A DNA stretch of 64,000 nucleotides from Roseiarcus sp963787135 (GCA_963787135.1 CAWBBW010000013.1:1-64000); one strand, 5' to 3'. Numbered from the stretch's first letter, positions 45,312 through 54,663 are shown. Made by a program: numbers and translations. Notes: a model not told the origin generated them from the sequence alone.

Positions 45312-46436
45312 ATGAACATACGCTACCATATCGAACTGAGCGAAGCCGAGCGGGGTGAACTCGCCGCGCTAGTGGGCAGCGGCAAGCATTACGCCCGCAA
45401 GATCAAACGAGCCCAAATTCTGCTCGCCGCCGACAGCGGTCTCAGCGACGACGATATTGCCGCAGCGGTCGCTGTCGGCGGCTCGACCGTTTACAGGACC
45501 AAGCGCCGCTTCGTTGAAGGCAATCTAGAAGCCGCCCTCAAAGAGGAGCCGCGGGCCGGCGCCAATCGTAAGCTGACCAGCAACGAAGAAGCCCTCCTCA
45601 TCGCCACCGCCTGTTCGAGCCCGCCCGAAGGTCGCGCCCGCTGGACGCTGGAGCTGCTGGCTGGCGCGATGGTCAAGCTGACCGACCATGACAGTCTGTC
45701 GCGCGAGACCGTCCGCCGACGCTTGACTGACAACCATCTCAAGCCCTGGCAGAAGGACATGTGGTGCATTCCCAGGGTCGACGCCGAGTACGTCGCCCGC
45801 ATGGAGGATGTGCTCGACCTCTATGCCGAGCAGCCTGACCCGAAACGGCCAGTGGTCTGCTTCGACGAAAGCCCCACCCAGCTCATCGGCGAAGCGCGTC
45901 AGCCGATCCGGGCCGCACCGGGACGGCCCGAACGCTTCGATTACGAGTATCGCCGCAACGGCGCCGTCAATCTCTTCGTCTTCCTTGATGCCCATCGCTC
46001 TTGGCGCAGGGTCAAGGTCACTGGTCGTCGCACCGCTGACGACTTCGCCCTTTGCATGCGCGAACTCGTCGATGTCGACTTCCCAGAAGCCGAGCGCATC
46101 CGCGTCGTCCTCGACAACCTCTCCACCCACACCGTCGCCGCTCTCTACGCCGCCTTCCCACCGGCCGAGGCGCGCCGCGTGTTCAGGCGGCTTGAGTTCC
46201 ACTACACGCCCAAGCACGCCAGCTGGCTCAACATGGTCGAGATCGAGATCGGCGTGCTCAAAGGCCAATGTCTCGATCGCCGCATCGAAAGCTGCGACCG
46301 CCTTGTCGCCGAGATCGACGCATGGCAGGCCCAGCGAAACCAAAGCGGCGCACGCATCGCCTGGATGTTCTCCACCGACAAAGCCAGAACCAAAATGGCG
46401 CGCGCCTATCCCAATCCCTCGCTCAAAGAGTCATAA
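45312..46436 (+). CDS. IS630-family DDE transposase
   Basis: 374 residues, full length. The N-terminal helix-turn-helix lies in IELSEAERGELAALVGSGKHYARK and GLSDDDIAAAVAVGGSTVYRTKRRF; catalytic residues are Asp in VVCFDESPTQ, Asp in VVLDNLSTH and Glu in WLNMVEIEIGVL. AGGAG precedes the ATG. No disabling change is seen. Confidence 0.95.
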   Translation: MNIRYHIELSEAERGELAALVGSGKHYARKIKRAQILLAADSGLSDDDIAAAVAVGGSTVYRTKRRFVEGNLEAALKEEPRAGANRKLTSNEEALLIATACSSPPEGRARWTLELLAGAMVKLTDHDSLSRETVRRRLTDNHLKPWQKDMWCIPRVDAEYVARMEDVLDLYAEQPDPKRPVVCFDESPTQLIGEARQPIRAAPGRPERFDYEYRRNGAVNLFVFLDAHRSWRRVKVTGRRTADDFALCMRELVDVDFPEAERIRVVLDNLSTHTVAALYAAFPPAEARRVFRRLEFHYTPKHASWLNMVEIEIGVLKGQCLDRRIESCDRLVAEIDAWQAQRNQSGARIAWMFSTDKARTKMARAYPNPSLKES

Positions 46437-46453
46437 TCACTGTGCACGGGAAC

Positions 46454-46563
46454 TAGCCTGAAAGAGCTGACCCAGCACATCGACGCCTTCATTGCCGATT
46501 GCAACCAAACTGCCCGCCGAGCTCCAACGGAAACACCTCAACCCTTGTTTCACCGACACGTGA
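46454..46563 (+). pseudogene. Decayed IS630-type transposase, right part
   Basis: Resumes the older transposase in frame after the TA: SLKELTQHIDAFIADCNQTAR, then in another frame AELQRKHLNPCFTDT and a TGA at 46561-46563, the usual C-terminus of this transposase group. Confidence 0.8.
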
Positions 46564-46730
46564 TTCCGGGTACTCGTTTTCTCCGCTCCGCTGGCAAAGA
46601 CGGCTTCGTTTCCATCGCAAGGAGCACTGCTTTAAGACGTATCCGATGGATTCGAAGGCACGGAGACGATCGCGTTGCCGCCCAGGCAAGCCGCTCCTTC
46701 AACCAGTCTGCGAGCCGAACCGCGACCCGA

Positions 46731-47693
46731 TTGGATTTAAACAGGATTCGCTCCGCGATCCCAAAAATCGCGCCCGTCTTCCGCAACACGCCCCAATACG
46801 CGTGCCCGGCTCTTGGCGAGGCGCTGGATTGCGAGATCATTCTCAAACTCGAGACCGCCAATCCGGTGCGATGCTTCAAGGCCCGCGGCGCCGAGACGGT
46901 CATGGCGCGGCTGGCCGAAAAGCCCGGCTCGAGGTCGGCCGTCTGCGCCAGCGCCGGCAACCTCGGGCTGGCGCTGGCCTGGAGCGGACGGAGCCGCGGG
47001 ATTTCGGTGACGGTCGTGGCTGGCGCCAGCGCCAGCCCGCTTAAGCTCGACCGGATTCGCGCGTTGGGCGCGACGGTGCGGATTGTCGACGGCGACATTG
47101 AGGATGCTCGCCATCTGGCGCGGCAAATGGCGGACATCGAAGGCGCGTTCCTGGTCGAGGACAGCGAAAACCTCGATACCTGCGAAGGCGCAGGGACGAT
47201 CGGGATCGAGCTCATCGAGGACATGGGTCCGGTAGACGCCGTGGTTCTTGCGCTCGGGGGCGGCGCCATGGCGACGGGCGTCGGTCATGTCTTCAAGCGC
47301 CTCGCCCCCGAGGTCGAGATCGTCTGCGTGCAGCCGAGGGGCGCGCCGGCGATGGCGTTGTCGTGGAGGGCAAAATCGGTCGTCGAGACCGACCGCACCG
47401 ATACCATCGCCGATGGGGTCGCCGGCCGGCGCCCGATCCCGGCGGTTCTCAGCGACCTTCTGGCCGTGGCCGACCATGTCCCGCTGGTCGAGGAAGAGAG
47501 CATCATTGCCGGAATGCGCATGCTTTATCGCCACGCGGAACTCGTCGTGGAGCCGTCGGCCGCCCTTGGCGTTGCGGCGATGCTGGAGGACCGATCCCGC
47601 TATCGGGGCAAACGGGTGGTGACGATCATCTGCGGCGGCAATGTCGTTCCGGCCGACTTCGAGCGATGGGTCATCAAGCCGGATGGCGAATAG
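46731..47693 (+). CDS. PLP-dependent threonine dehydratase-like enzyme
   Basis: About 320 residues of the fold-type II PLP family. The cofactor lysine lies in PVRCFKARGA (family SFKxRGA), the phosphate/substrate loop is CASAGNLGLAL, and VVLALGGGAMATG and IICGGN match serine/threonine dehydratases and racemases. The start is uncertain: TTG at 46731 precedes DLNRIRSAIPKIAPVFRNTP, a normal beginning for these enzymes, but there is no good ribosome site. The frame stays open upstream into IS630 debris, so the native 5' end and promoter may have been lost. Confidence 0.75.
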   Translation: MDLNRIRSAIPKIAPVFRNTPQYACPALGEALDCEIILKLETANPVRCFKARGAETVMARLAEKPGSRSAVCASAGNLGLALAWSGRSRGISVTVVAGASASPLKLDRIRALGATVRIVDGDIEDARHLARQMADIEGAFLVEDSENLDTCEGAGTIGIELIEDMGPVDAVVLALGGGAMATGVGHVFKRLAPEVEIVCVQPRGAPAMALSWRAKSVVETDRTDTIADGVAGRRPIPAVLSDLLAVADHVPLVEEESIIAGMRMLYRHAELVVEPSAALGVAAMLEDRSRYRGKRVVTIICGGNVVPADFERWVIKPDGE

Positions 47694-48058
47694 GGCCGCC
47701 GAACCCGATCGCAGGAAAGCGCAGCCGCCGGCGGGAAGTGGTTCATTGTGGAGCAGGATGGCGGAGGCGCGTCATTGAAGCCATGCGCCGGCCGCATAAC
47801 GATGCGACTTGCGCGCGATGTTCCAAGGCCTCCGGCCGGCCGGTTTTCGGTCCTGATATCGCCCTGATAAGGCGGATTTATCCTCCTGTTCTTCTCCTGT
47901 TATTTTGCTCGCGTCGCGCTTCCGAGGTTTTTTGCAAGCGACTGGAAAATAAAGGTGTTTTCGCAGCGACTGCGGCGAAAGTCGCCGGGCCGTCCCCTGT
48001 TTCTTCCTGTTATGCAGGAAAACGCCGCGGCTCCCCCGCATGCGCAGGAAGCATAACG
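47694..48058. other. Convergent intergenic region with no recognised feature
   Basis: 365 bases between the 3' ends of the PLP enzyme and the M20 amidohydrolase genes. Less GC-rich in the middle, with several pyrimidine runs (for example around 47880-47915). I see no gene, no strong terminator hairpin and no copy of the repeats found elsewhere. Confidence 0.4.
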
Positions 48059-49249
48059 CTAGCCGGCCGGCAGGACGCGGCGCGCGAGCTCGGTCCAGTA
48101 GGCGACGCCATAGGGAATGGCCTCGTCGTTGAAGTCATACTTTGGATTGTGAAGTCCCGCCGTGTCGCCGTTGCCGACGAAGATATAGGCGCCCGGAACC
48201 CTGCGCAGGATGAAGGCGAAGTCCTCCGACCCCATCACCGGCCTCATGTCGTCGCGCACCCGGTCCGCGCCGGCGACGGCTCGCATCGCGCCGAGCGCGC
48301 GTTCGGTCTCGGCCGCATGATTGACGGTGGCCGGGTAGGGGAGCTTCGGCGGCCGATGCAGACGCGCTTTGGTTCCGAAGGCCTCGGCGGTCTTTTCGCA
48401 GATGCGCGCGAGTTCGGCCTCGATCGACTTCGAAACCGCCTCGGAGAAGGTGCGGATGGTGCCCTTCATCTCGACCCTGTCGGGGATGACGTTGAAAGCC
48501 TCGCCGCCGTGGATCGCGGTGATCGAGACGACGGCGTTGTCGAGCGGATCGACGACGCGCGAAACAATCGTCTGGGCCGCCGCCACGATGGCGCTCGCCG
48601 CAACAATCGGATCGCGAACCGTATGCGGCATGGCGGCATGGCCGCCGGTCCCCTCGACCGTGATATTGAAGGCCTCGGCCGAGGCCATTGCCGGACCGCG
48701 GACGACCGCGAACTCGCCGATCGGAAGTCCCGGCCAATTGTGCACGGCATAGGCCTCTTTCACCGGAAAGCGCTCCAGCATGCCGTCGTCGATCATCGCC
48801 TGCGCGCCGGCGCCGCCCTCTTCGGCCGGCTGGAAGCAGAAGATGAGCGTGCCGTCGAACGGCCTTGTCCCGGCGAGAAGGCGGGCGGCGCCGAGCAGCA
48901 TGGTGGTATGTCCGTCGTGCCCGCAGGCGTGCATCTTGCCCGGCGACAGGGACGCGTGGTCGCCGCCGCTCGCCTCTTCGATGGGCAGGGCGTCCATGTC
49001 GGCGCGAAAGAGGGCGCGCTTGTCGCGGGCGCGGGCGGGCCCGCTCGCGCCATGCAGGACGCCGAGCACGCCGGTCCCCGCGACGCCTTCGATCACCTCA
49101 TCGAATCCGAAGTCCCTCAGCCGCCCGGCGACGATCGCCGAGGTGCGCGGCAGGTCGTACAACAGCTCCGGATTGCGGTGGAGATCGCGCCGCCATTCGA
49201 TAAGCTCAGGCGTTATGGCGGCGATCGAATTGTTGAGGGCGAGGGTCAT
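48059..49249 (-). CDS. M20 family amidohydrolase (hippurate hydrolase type)
   Basis: 396 residues. The HRNPELLYD start, FRADMDALPIEE, KMHACGHDGHTTMLL (metal-binding Cys-Gly-His), FQPAEEGGAGAQ and the dimerisation domain with GTGGHAAMPH are all standard for the aminoacylase/hippurate hydrolase group (peptidase M20D). It removes acyl groups from amino acids in the cytoplasm. Full length. Confidence 0.93.
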   Translation of the reverse strand: MTLALNNSIAAITPELIEWRRDLHRNPELLYDLPRTSAIVAGRLRDFGFDEVIEGVAGTGVLGVLHGASGPARARDKRALFRADMDALPIEEASGGDHASLSPGKMHACGHDGHTTMLLGAARLLAGTRPFDGTLIFCFQPAEEGGAGAQAMIDDGMLERFPVKEAYAVHNWPGLPIGEFAVVRGPAMASAEAFNITVEGTGGHAAMPHTVRDPIVAASAIVAAAQTIVSRVVDPLDNAVVSITAIHGGEAFNVIPDRVEMKGTIRTFSEAVSKSIEAELARICEKTAEAFGTKARLHRPPKLPYPATVNHAAETERALGAMRAVAGADRVRDDMRPVMGSEDFAFILRRVPGAYIFVGNGDTAGLHNPKYDFNDEAIPYGVAYWTELARRVLPAG

Positions 49250-49370
49250 CGGGCGCTCCGTACGCGAACTGCTGCGGCGCCCCCCAAACCTTCCGCTCGA
49301 GGCGTCAGAGTTGCAGCCGCATTCCGCAGTGTCAACCGGAGTTCGCTCAGCCGCCCGCGTCCCACTGCAT

Positions 49371-49805
49371 CTAGGCAGCCCGTAGCCTGCGGGTTTCGAT
49401 CACAGGGCAGCGGTTCATCACAACAGTCACGCCTTTCGCGCGGGCGCGGACCGCCGCCTCCTCGTTGACCACTCCCAATTGCATCCAGATCACGCGGGGC
49501 AAGGGATCGAGCTTAAGCGCCTCGTCCACGGCGCCGCCCGCGTTGGCTGAGTTGCGGAAGACATCAACCATATCGATGCGTGCCGGAACGTCCGCGAGGC
49601 GGGCGCTGACAGGTCGACCGCGGATGAACGCGCCGGCGTGCCCGGGATTGACAGGCCAGGCTTCGTAACCGCGGTCAACGAGGAAGCCGAGCACGTCATT
49701 CGAGGGGCGCAACGGATTGGGCGAGGCGCCGACGACCGCGATCGTGCGAACGCTCGTGAGGATGGCGCGGATGGTCTCGTCGCCGAGGCCGTCGACCGGC
49801 GCCAT
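49371..49805 (-). CDS. CoA-binding (YccU-like) protein
   Basis: 144 residues with a Rossmann CoA-binding domain: IAVVGASPNPLRPSNDVLGFLVDRGYEAWPVNPGHA (about 22-58) and DMVDVFRNSANAGGAVDEAL near 85. Ends CPVIETRRL as in this family. The ATG at 49805 lies one base from the stop of the enoyl-CoA hydratase gene, so the two are one operon. The biochemical role is unknown. Confidence 0.9.
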   Translation of the reverse strand: MAPVDGLGDETIRAILTSVRTIAVVGASPNPLRPSNDVLGFLVDRGYEAWPVNPGHAGAFIRGRPVSARLADVPARIDMVDVFRNSANAGGAVDEALKLDPLPRVIWMQLGVVNEEAAVRARAKGVTVVMNRCPVIETRRLRAA

Positions 49806-49806
49806 G

Positions 49807-50619
49807 TCAGGCACCCCGGCGGGGCGGGCGCTTCTCGATGAAGGCGCTGATTCCCTCGACGCAATCCGGCTCGGCGAGGTTCTCGACCATCGCCTTGGCC
49901 GCCAGCGCATAGGCCACATCGAGCGGCTGTTCGATCTGCTCGTAGAAGGCGCGCTTGCCGATCGCCAGCGCCGGCGCCGAGTGAGCGGCGATAGTCCGGG
50001 CCAGCGCCCGGGCCTCGTCGAGCGCGCCGCCCGCTGGAACCACGCGGTTGACGAGCCCGAAGCGCTCGACCTCGGCGGCGCTATAGAGCCTCCCGGTCAG
50101 CGCCATCTCCATCGCGTGCTTCCGCGACACCGCGCGGCCGACCGCAACCAGCGGCGACGAACAGAAGAGCCCGCTGTTGACGCCCGAGAGCCCAAAGCGC
50201 GCGTGGTCGCCCGCAACGGCCAGATCGCAGGCGGCGACCAGCTGGCAGCCGGCAGCCGTCGCCACGCCCTCGACCGCCGCGATCACCGGCTTCGGCAGGG
50301 CGACGATCGCCTGCATGAGGGTCGCGCAGCGGGCCATGATGTGCTCGTTGAAGGCGCGGCCGCGGTCGGGATCGTTGCGATGCGCCTGAATCTCCTTGAG
50401 ATCGTGCCCCCCGCTGAGCGCGGCTCCCTCGCCGGTCAGCACAACGACGCGGGCGCTCTCATCTTTGGCGATGTCGGCGAAGGTCACGATCAGCGTGTCG
50501 ATCATCGCAAGGCCGAGCGCATTGCGGTTCTGCGGCGTCGCCAGGGTCAGGGTGACGACGCCGCGATCGTCTTCGCGGCGGACGAGTTCGGAGGGCTTGG
50601 CGGCGGAGGGGGCGGACAT
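49807..50619 (-). CDS. Enoyl-CoA hydratase/isomerase family protein
   Basis: 270 residues of the crotonase fold: oxyanion-hole segments LSGGHDLKEIQ (about 67-77) and EGVATAAGCQLVAACDLAVAG (about 116-136), then FGLSGVNSGLFCSSP, closing with EGISAFIEKRPP. The group is ECHDC3-like by its CSSPLVAVGRAV segment. It likely acts on acyl-CoA in fatty- or organic-acid degradation; the exact substrate is unknown. Confidence 0.92.
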   Translation of the reverse strand: MSAPSAAKPSELVRREDDRGVVTLTLATPQNRNALGLAMIDTLIVTFADIAKDESARVVVLTGEGAALSGGHDLKEIQAHRNDPDRGRAFNEHIMARCATLMQAIVALPKPVIAAVEGVATAAGCQLVAACDLAVAGDHARFGLSGVNSGLFCSSPLVAVGRAVSRKHAMEMALTGRLYSAAEVERFGLVNRVVPAGGALDEARALARTIAAHSAPALAIGKRAFYEQIEQPLDVAYALAAKAMVENLAEPDCVEGISAFIEKRPPRRGA

Positions 50620-50788
50620 CGGGTGTTTCCAAATTACGAGGTCGGGGCCTCGCCAAGACTACTTGTGTGGCCGTGGACAGTAAATGGAGCGTACGCAGAC
50701 GTCCCTCGCGCGCGTTCGCCCTTTCCCCGTTGCGAGTTTTCGGATAGGCAGCGCGCTTCTCGACTGATCTTGAAGAAAGCGGACGTCC

Positions 50789-52609
50789 ATGCATCGCTAC
50801 CGCACGCATACTTGCGGCGCACTTACGGTCGATGATGACGGCGCTCCGGCTCGCCTGTCCGGCTGGTGCCACCGCATCCGCGACCACGGCGGGGTGCTGT
50901 TCATCGATCTGCGCGACCACTACGGACTGACCCAGTGCGTGGTCGATCCGGATTCGCCGGCGTTTGGCCAGGCGGAGAAGCTGCGCTCGGAATTCGTGAT
51001 CCGGGTCGATGGGCTCGTGCGCAGGCGCCCGGCCGGAACCGAAAACCCGGAGATGCCGACTGGCCTGATCGAGGTCTATGTACGGGAGATCGAAGTTTTG
51101 GGTCCCGCGGGCGACCTGCCGCTGCCCGTCTTCGGCGACCAGCCGTACCCCGAGGACACCAGGCTCAAATACCGCTTTCTCGATTTGAGGCGCGACAGGC
51201 TCCATCAAAATATCACGCTGCGCGGGCGGGTCATCGATTCGCTGCGCGCGCGGATGAAGGCGGGAGGGTTCTTCGAGTTCCAGACGCCGATCCTGACCGC
51301 ATCGAGCCCCGAAGGCGCGCGCGACTTTCTCGTGCCCTCGCGCCTGCATCCCGGCAAGTTCTATGCGCTGCCGCAGGCGCCGCAGCAATATAAGCAGCTC
51401 CTGATGATGGCGGGATTCGACCGCTATTTCCAGATCGCGCCGTGCTTCCGTGACGAGGACCCGCGCGCCGACCGCCTGCCCGGCGAATTCTACCAGCTCG
51501 ACATCGAGATGAGCTTCGTCGAGCAGGAGGACGTGTTTGCGGCGATGGAGCCGGTTATCCGCGGCGCGTTCGAGGAATTTGCCGGCGGCAAGCCGGTGAC
51601 ACCCTCGCCCTGGCCGCGCATTCCTTACGCCGAGGCCATGCGCAAATACGGCTCGGACAAGCCGGACCTGCGCAACGCGATCGTCATGCAGGATGTCTCC
51701 GAACGCTTCCGCGGCTCGGGGTTCAAGGTGTTCGCGCGGCTGCTCGAGACGCCGAAAAACGAAGTCTGGGCGATCCCGGCGCCGGGCGGCGGCCAGCGCA
51801 CCTTCGCGGACCGGATGAACAGTTGGGCGCAAGGCGAGGGCCAGCCCGGCCTTGGGTACATTCTGTTCTTCGACCGCGCCAGGGACGAGACGACGCTCGC
51901 GGCCGACCCCAAGGCGACGGGTGTGGGCGGGCGTGGGCCGCTCGCCAACAACATCGGCCCGGAGCGCGTGGAGGCGATCCGCGTCCAGCTCGGGCTCAAG
52001 GCGGGCGACGCGGCGTTCTTCGTCGCGGGCGATCCGGACAAGTTCGCCAAATTCGCGGGGCTGGCGCGCACGAAACTGGGGCAGGACCTCAAGCTCGCCG
52101 ACGAGAACCGGTTCGAGTTCGCCTGGATCGTCGATTTCCCGATGTTCGAGTGGAACGAGGACGAGAAGAAGATCGACTTTTCGCACAACCCGTTCTCGAT
52201 GCCTCAAGGGGGGCTAGAGGCGCTGAAGGATATTGATCCCCTGCAGATCAAGGCGTTTCAATACGACGTCGCCTGCAATGGCTACGAGCTTGCCTCCGGC
52301 GGCATCCGCAACCACAGGCCCGAGGCGATGGTGAAGGCGTTCGAGATCGCGGGCTACGGCGAGGAGACGGTGATCGAGCGCTTCGGCGGCATGTACCGCG
52401 CGTTCCACTACGGCGCGCCGCCGCACGGCGGCATGGCGGCCGGCGTCGACCGCATCGTCATGCTGCTCGCTGGCGAGCAGAACCTGCGTGAGGTCGCGCT
52501 CTTCCCGATGAACCAGCGCGCGGAGGACCTGCTCATGGGCGCGCCCTCGCCGGCGACGGCCAAGCAGTTGCGCGAACTCCACATCCGCCTCAACCTGCCG
52601 GAGAAGTAG
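50789..52609 (+). CDS. aspS: Aspartyl-tRNA synthetase
   Basis: 606 residues, the bacterial type. An N-terminal anticodon-binding OB fold (WCHRIRDHGGVLFIDLRDHYG) is followed by class II motifs: motif 1 near FQTPILTASSPEGARDFL, motif 2 FRDEDPRADRLPGEF and motif 3 GMAAGVDRIVMLL, with a GAD insertion domain between. It charges tRNA-Asp; alphaproteobacterial members are often non-discriminating and also charge tRNA-Asn, which the sequence alone does not settle. Confidence 0.97.
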   Translation: MHRYRTHTCGALTVDDDGAPARLSGWCHRIRDHGGVLFIDLRDHYGLTQCVVDPDSPAFGQAEKLRSEFVIRVDGLVRRRPAGTENPEMPTGLIEVYVREIEVLGPAGDLPLPVFGDQPYPEDTRLKYRFLDLRRDRLHQNITLRGRVIDSLRARMKAGGFFEFQTPILTASSPEGARDFLVPSRLHPGKFYALPQAPQQYKQLLMMAGFDRYFQIAPCFRDEDPRADRLPGEFYQLDIEMSFVEQEDVFAAMEPVIRGAFEEFAGGKPVTPSPWPRIPYAEAMRKYGSDKPDLRNAIVMQDVSERFRGSGFKVFARLLETPKNEVWAIPAPGGGQRTFADRMNSWAQGEGQPGLGYILFFDRARDETTLAADPKATGVGGRGPLANNIGPERVEAIRVQLGLKAGDAAFFVAGDPDKFAKFAGLARTKLGQDLKLADENRFEFAWIVDFPMFEWNEDEKKIDFSHNPFSMPQGGLEALKDIDPLQIKAFQYDVACNGYELASGGIRNHRPEAMVKAFEIAGYGEETVIERFGGMYRAFHYGAPPHGGMAAGVDRIVMLLAGEQNLREVALFPMNQRAEDLLMGAPSPATAKQLRELHIRLNLPEK

Positions 52610-52669
52610 CGCGCGGCGACAAGCCTCCTTGTTCGCGAGCACGCCTCATGTTAGCCACGCGGGCAAAGA

Positions 52670-52746
52670 CGGGGTATAGCGCAGCCCGGTAGCGCGGAAG
52701 TTTTGGGTACTTCAGGTCGCAGGTTCGAATCCTGCTGCCCCGACCA
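52670..52746 (+). tRNA. tRNA-Pro (anticodon UGG)
   Basis: 77 bases folding as a full cloverleaf: acceptor CGGGGTA/TGCCCCG, anticodon stem GAAGT/ACTTC with loop TTTGGGT (anticodon TGG), T arm GCAGG-TTCGAAT-CCTGC, and an encoded CCA end. It begins 60 bases after aspS. Confidence 0.97.
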
Positions 52747-52777
52747 TGGCTGACTTGTGGACGATAAGGGGACCGTC

Positions 52778-53080
52778 ATGACCGCTCGCATCTATCAGCC
52801 CGCCCGCACCGCGACCCAGTCGGGCCAGGGCAAGGACAAGTGGATCCTCGAATACGAGCCGGAAGTCGCGCGCTCTATCGATCCGCTGATGGGCTGGACG
52901 AGTTCGAGCGACATGAAATCGCAGATCAGGCTTCAGTTCGACACCAAGGAGGAGGCGATCGCCTACGCCGAGCGCAACGGCGTCGCCTATCGGGTCGAGG
53001 AGCCCAAGCCGGTGACCCGGAAGATCATGTCTTATTCCGATAATTTTGCGCCGAATCGCGTCGTTCCCTGGTCGCATTGA
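52778..53080 (+). CDS. NADH dehydrogenase NDUFS4-like accessory subunit
   Basis: 100 residues matching the ETC complex I subunit conserved region (bacterial relative of mitochondrial NDUFS4): ARIYQPARTATQSG, KWILEYEP, DPLMGWTSSSDMKSQIRLQF and SDNFAPNR. It binds the peripheral arm of Complex I. AAGGGG precedes the ATG at 52778. It is placed between two tRNA genes, far from the other nuo genes. Confidence 0.93.
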   Translation: MTARIYQPARTATQSGQGKDKWILEYEPEVARSIDPLMGWTSSSDMKSQIRLQFDTKEEAIAYAERNGVAYRVEEPKPVTRKIMSYSDNFAPNRVVPWSH

Positions 53081-53118
53081 AGCGTTGGATGAAGGCGCGT
53101 GGGCCTCAAATCGAGATC

Positions 53119-53195
53119 GGCTCCGTAGCTCAGTTGGATAGAGCAGCCGCCTTCTAAGCGGCAGGTCGCAGGTTCGAGTCCTGCCGGAGTCGCCA
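53119..53195 (+). tRNA. tRNA-Arg (anticodon UCU)
   Basis: 77 bases: acceptor GGCTCCG/CGGAGTC, anticodon stem GCCGC/GCGGC with loop CTTCTAA (anticodon TCT), T arm GCAGG-TTCGAGT-CCTGC, discriminator G and encoded CCA. It begins 38 bases after the NDUFS4-like gene. Confidence 0.97.
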
Positions 53196-53371
53196 GAAAA
53201 TCATCGGCTTATAAAGAGATCATACGAAGTGAGATCATCCACCGACGCGTGCGCAGTCGGCGCTTTCGAGGCGTCGCCGCATTGGTCGCACCCGCGCGAG
53301 CTGCGTGATCCACGTCACAGCGTGACGGCCCATGGTCCTGTATTTTCGCCTTCAGCTTCGGAGCGCAAGAA

Positions 53372-53635
53372 ATGGAGCGTCATTCCGATCAGGGCGCAAT
53401 CGAACGCGCCGCGGCTGTCATCATAAAGGTCGCCGATCGCTATTCCAGCGACGAGCTCGACGCCGTGCTCAAGACGGCACGCCGCACAATCGAATTCGGC
53501 CTGAAAGAAACTAGCGCTGAGATCAACGTCGGCCGAACTCTGATCGAAACCATCGACGCCGCCCGCTCGATACTGCGCAATAGGGCTTTGACGGACGGCG
53601 TCGCTTGCCTCTGGCGGCCGCGCGTCGACGAGTGA
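53372..53635 (+). CDS. Small hypothetical protein
   Basis: 87 residues, mostly helical, no signal peptide: VADRYSSDELDAVLKTARRTIEFGLKE and VGRTLIETIDAARSILRNR. GGAG lies 12 bases before the ATG. No family recognised. Supported only by normal composition and start context. Confidence 0.45.
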   Translation: MERHSDQGAIERAAAVIIKVADRYSSDELDAVLKTARRTIEFGLKETSAEINVGRTLIETIDAARSILRNRALTDGVACLWRPRVDE

Positions 53636-53811
53636 GCGGCATCTCCGGCCATCCGCAGCGGAAGGCCGCCAAGCCCGTAGTCGAAACATCCACGGGCAGG
53701 GCTACGGCGCCAAATGGCTAGGCGGGATGCGCGAAAGATGCGCTTGACACGAAGCGTCGACCTGCGGCGTGTTAACAGACGACACCCGTCGCGGCCGCCG
53801 AGGACCACGAA

Positions 53812-54126
53812 TTGCGGATTGTTCTCGCGCCCGTTTTCGCGATGCTCATATTTGCGTCGCCGGCGAACGCGTTGCCGGGGCAGTGCAAACGCTTTGAGAT
53901 TCCTGGGTCTGGGATAAAAAGGCCGGATAAGCCTTTCTGCGCCGACATGATGCAAAACGCAGCCGGTAGAAACTCTTTCGAAAGTTGCAAGATCGAGATG
54001 GACGGTTATGAATCGGATATGTCGGCTTACCTCGATTGTCTGGATGCCGAGTTCAAGGAAGCGGTTTCGGAATACAATGGGGAAGTCGAACGGTTCACCT
54101 GTAAGGCTTTCGGCCAGCATTGCTGA
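53812..54126 (+). CDS. Small exported Cys-containing protein
   Basis: 104 residues. A signal peptide (IVLAPVFAMLIFASPANA) is followed by a mature part with six cysteines (GQCKRF, FCADM, ESCKIEM, LDCLD, FTCKAFGQHC), suggesting disulfides in the periplasm. The start is TTG at 53812 behind GAGGA; no ATG fits. Less GC-rich than its surroundings. No family recognised. Confidence 0.55.
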   Translation: MRIVLAPVFAMLIFASPANALPGQCKRFEIPGSGIKRPDKPFCADMMQNAAGRNSFESCKIEMDGYESDMSAYLDCLDAEFKEAVSEYNGEVERFTCKAFGQHC

Positions 54127-54312
54127 GTAAGCAGAACTACCATGTGAATACCTGACGGTTATCCGGCGTTGCCCCAGGAAATGGTTCCGTGGGTAGACAA
54201 CCTCCAATGCACGCCGCGTGAACACCAACACTTCAACTTCTTTGGCGGCGTTTCGATAAAAATTTGGTGTCCCCGCCATGTGGGCGGCAGCTCGGCGCCG
54301 GTCCAGGCCACG

Positions 54313-54531
54313 CTAGTGAAGCAGGCTGAGGAAAGTTGCCGGGCGCCTTCCCGCTCTGCGCGCGATCACAGCGGCGACGCCGCTCCAACCCCTGGCCATC
54401 TCGTCGCTGCTCGCCTCTTCCGCCCGCCTGCGCGCGACCCAGTAGGCCTCGGCGCCCGCGTTGGAAATGAGCGCATCAGCTTCGAGAGCAATTCGAATTC
54501 GAAGACCCTGGGAATGTTGCCGATTTGACAT
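54313..54531 (-). CDS. Small hypothetical protein
   Basis: 72 residues from the ATG at 54531 with GAAGGA seven bases upstream: LRIRIALEADALISNAGAEAYWVARRRAEEA then GWSGVAAVIARRAGRR. Helical, basic, Ala-rich. No family recognised. Confidence 0.4.
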   Translation of the reverse strand: MSNRQHSQGLRIRIALEADALISNAGAEAYWVARRRAEEASSDEMARGWSGVAAVIARRAGRRPATFLSLLH

Positions 54532-54663
54532 GCTCGATCCTTCACATTGTTTGCGCAGTTTCCGCGTTTCAGAGGATTTGAGCAGAAAGGGGCGTGCGTC
54601 GCCGTGACGTGCGTCACAGTTCTCTCGTGACTGCAACGACGACACGGCTGGCGGCCCCGCAGT

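Larger units (their letters stand above)
44966..46453 (+). mobile_element. IS630-family insertion sequence nested in an older IS630
   Basis: 1488 bases with imperfect terminal inverted repeats: GTTCCGTTGCACAGAGG... from 44966 and, on the other strand, GTTCCCGTGCACAGTGA... ending at 46453 (19 of the first 24 positions match). TA flanks both ends (44964-44965, 46454-46455), the IS630 target duplication. The older transposase reads in frame across the junction once this segment is removed, which fixes the ends exactly. It contains an intact transposase and a broken HTH gene. Confidence 0.92.
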
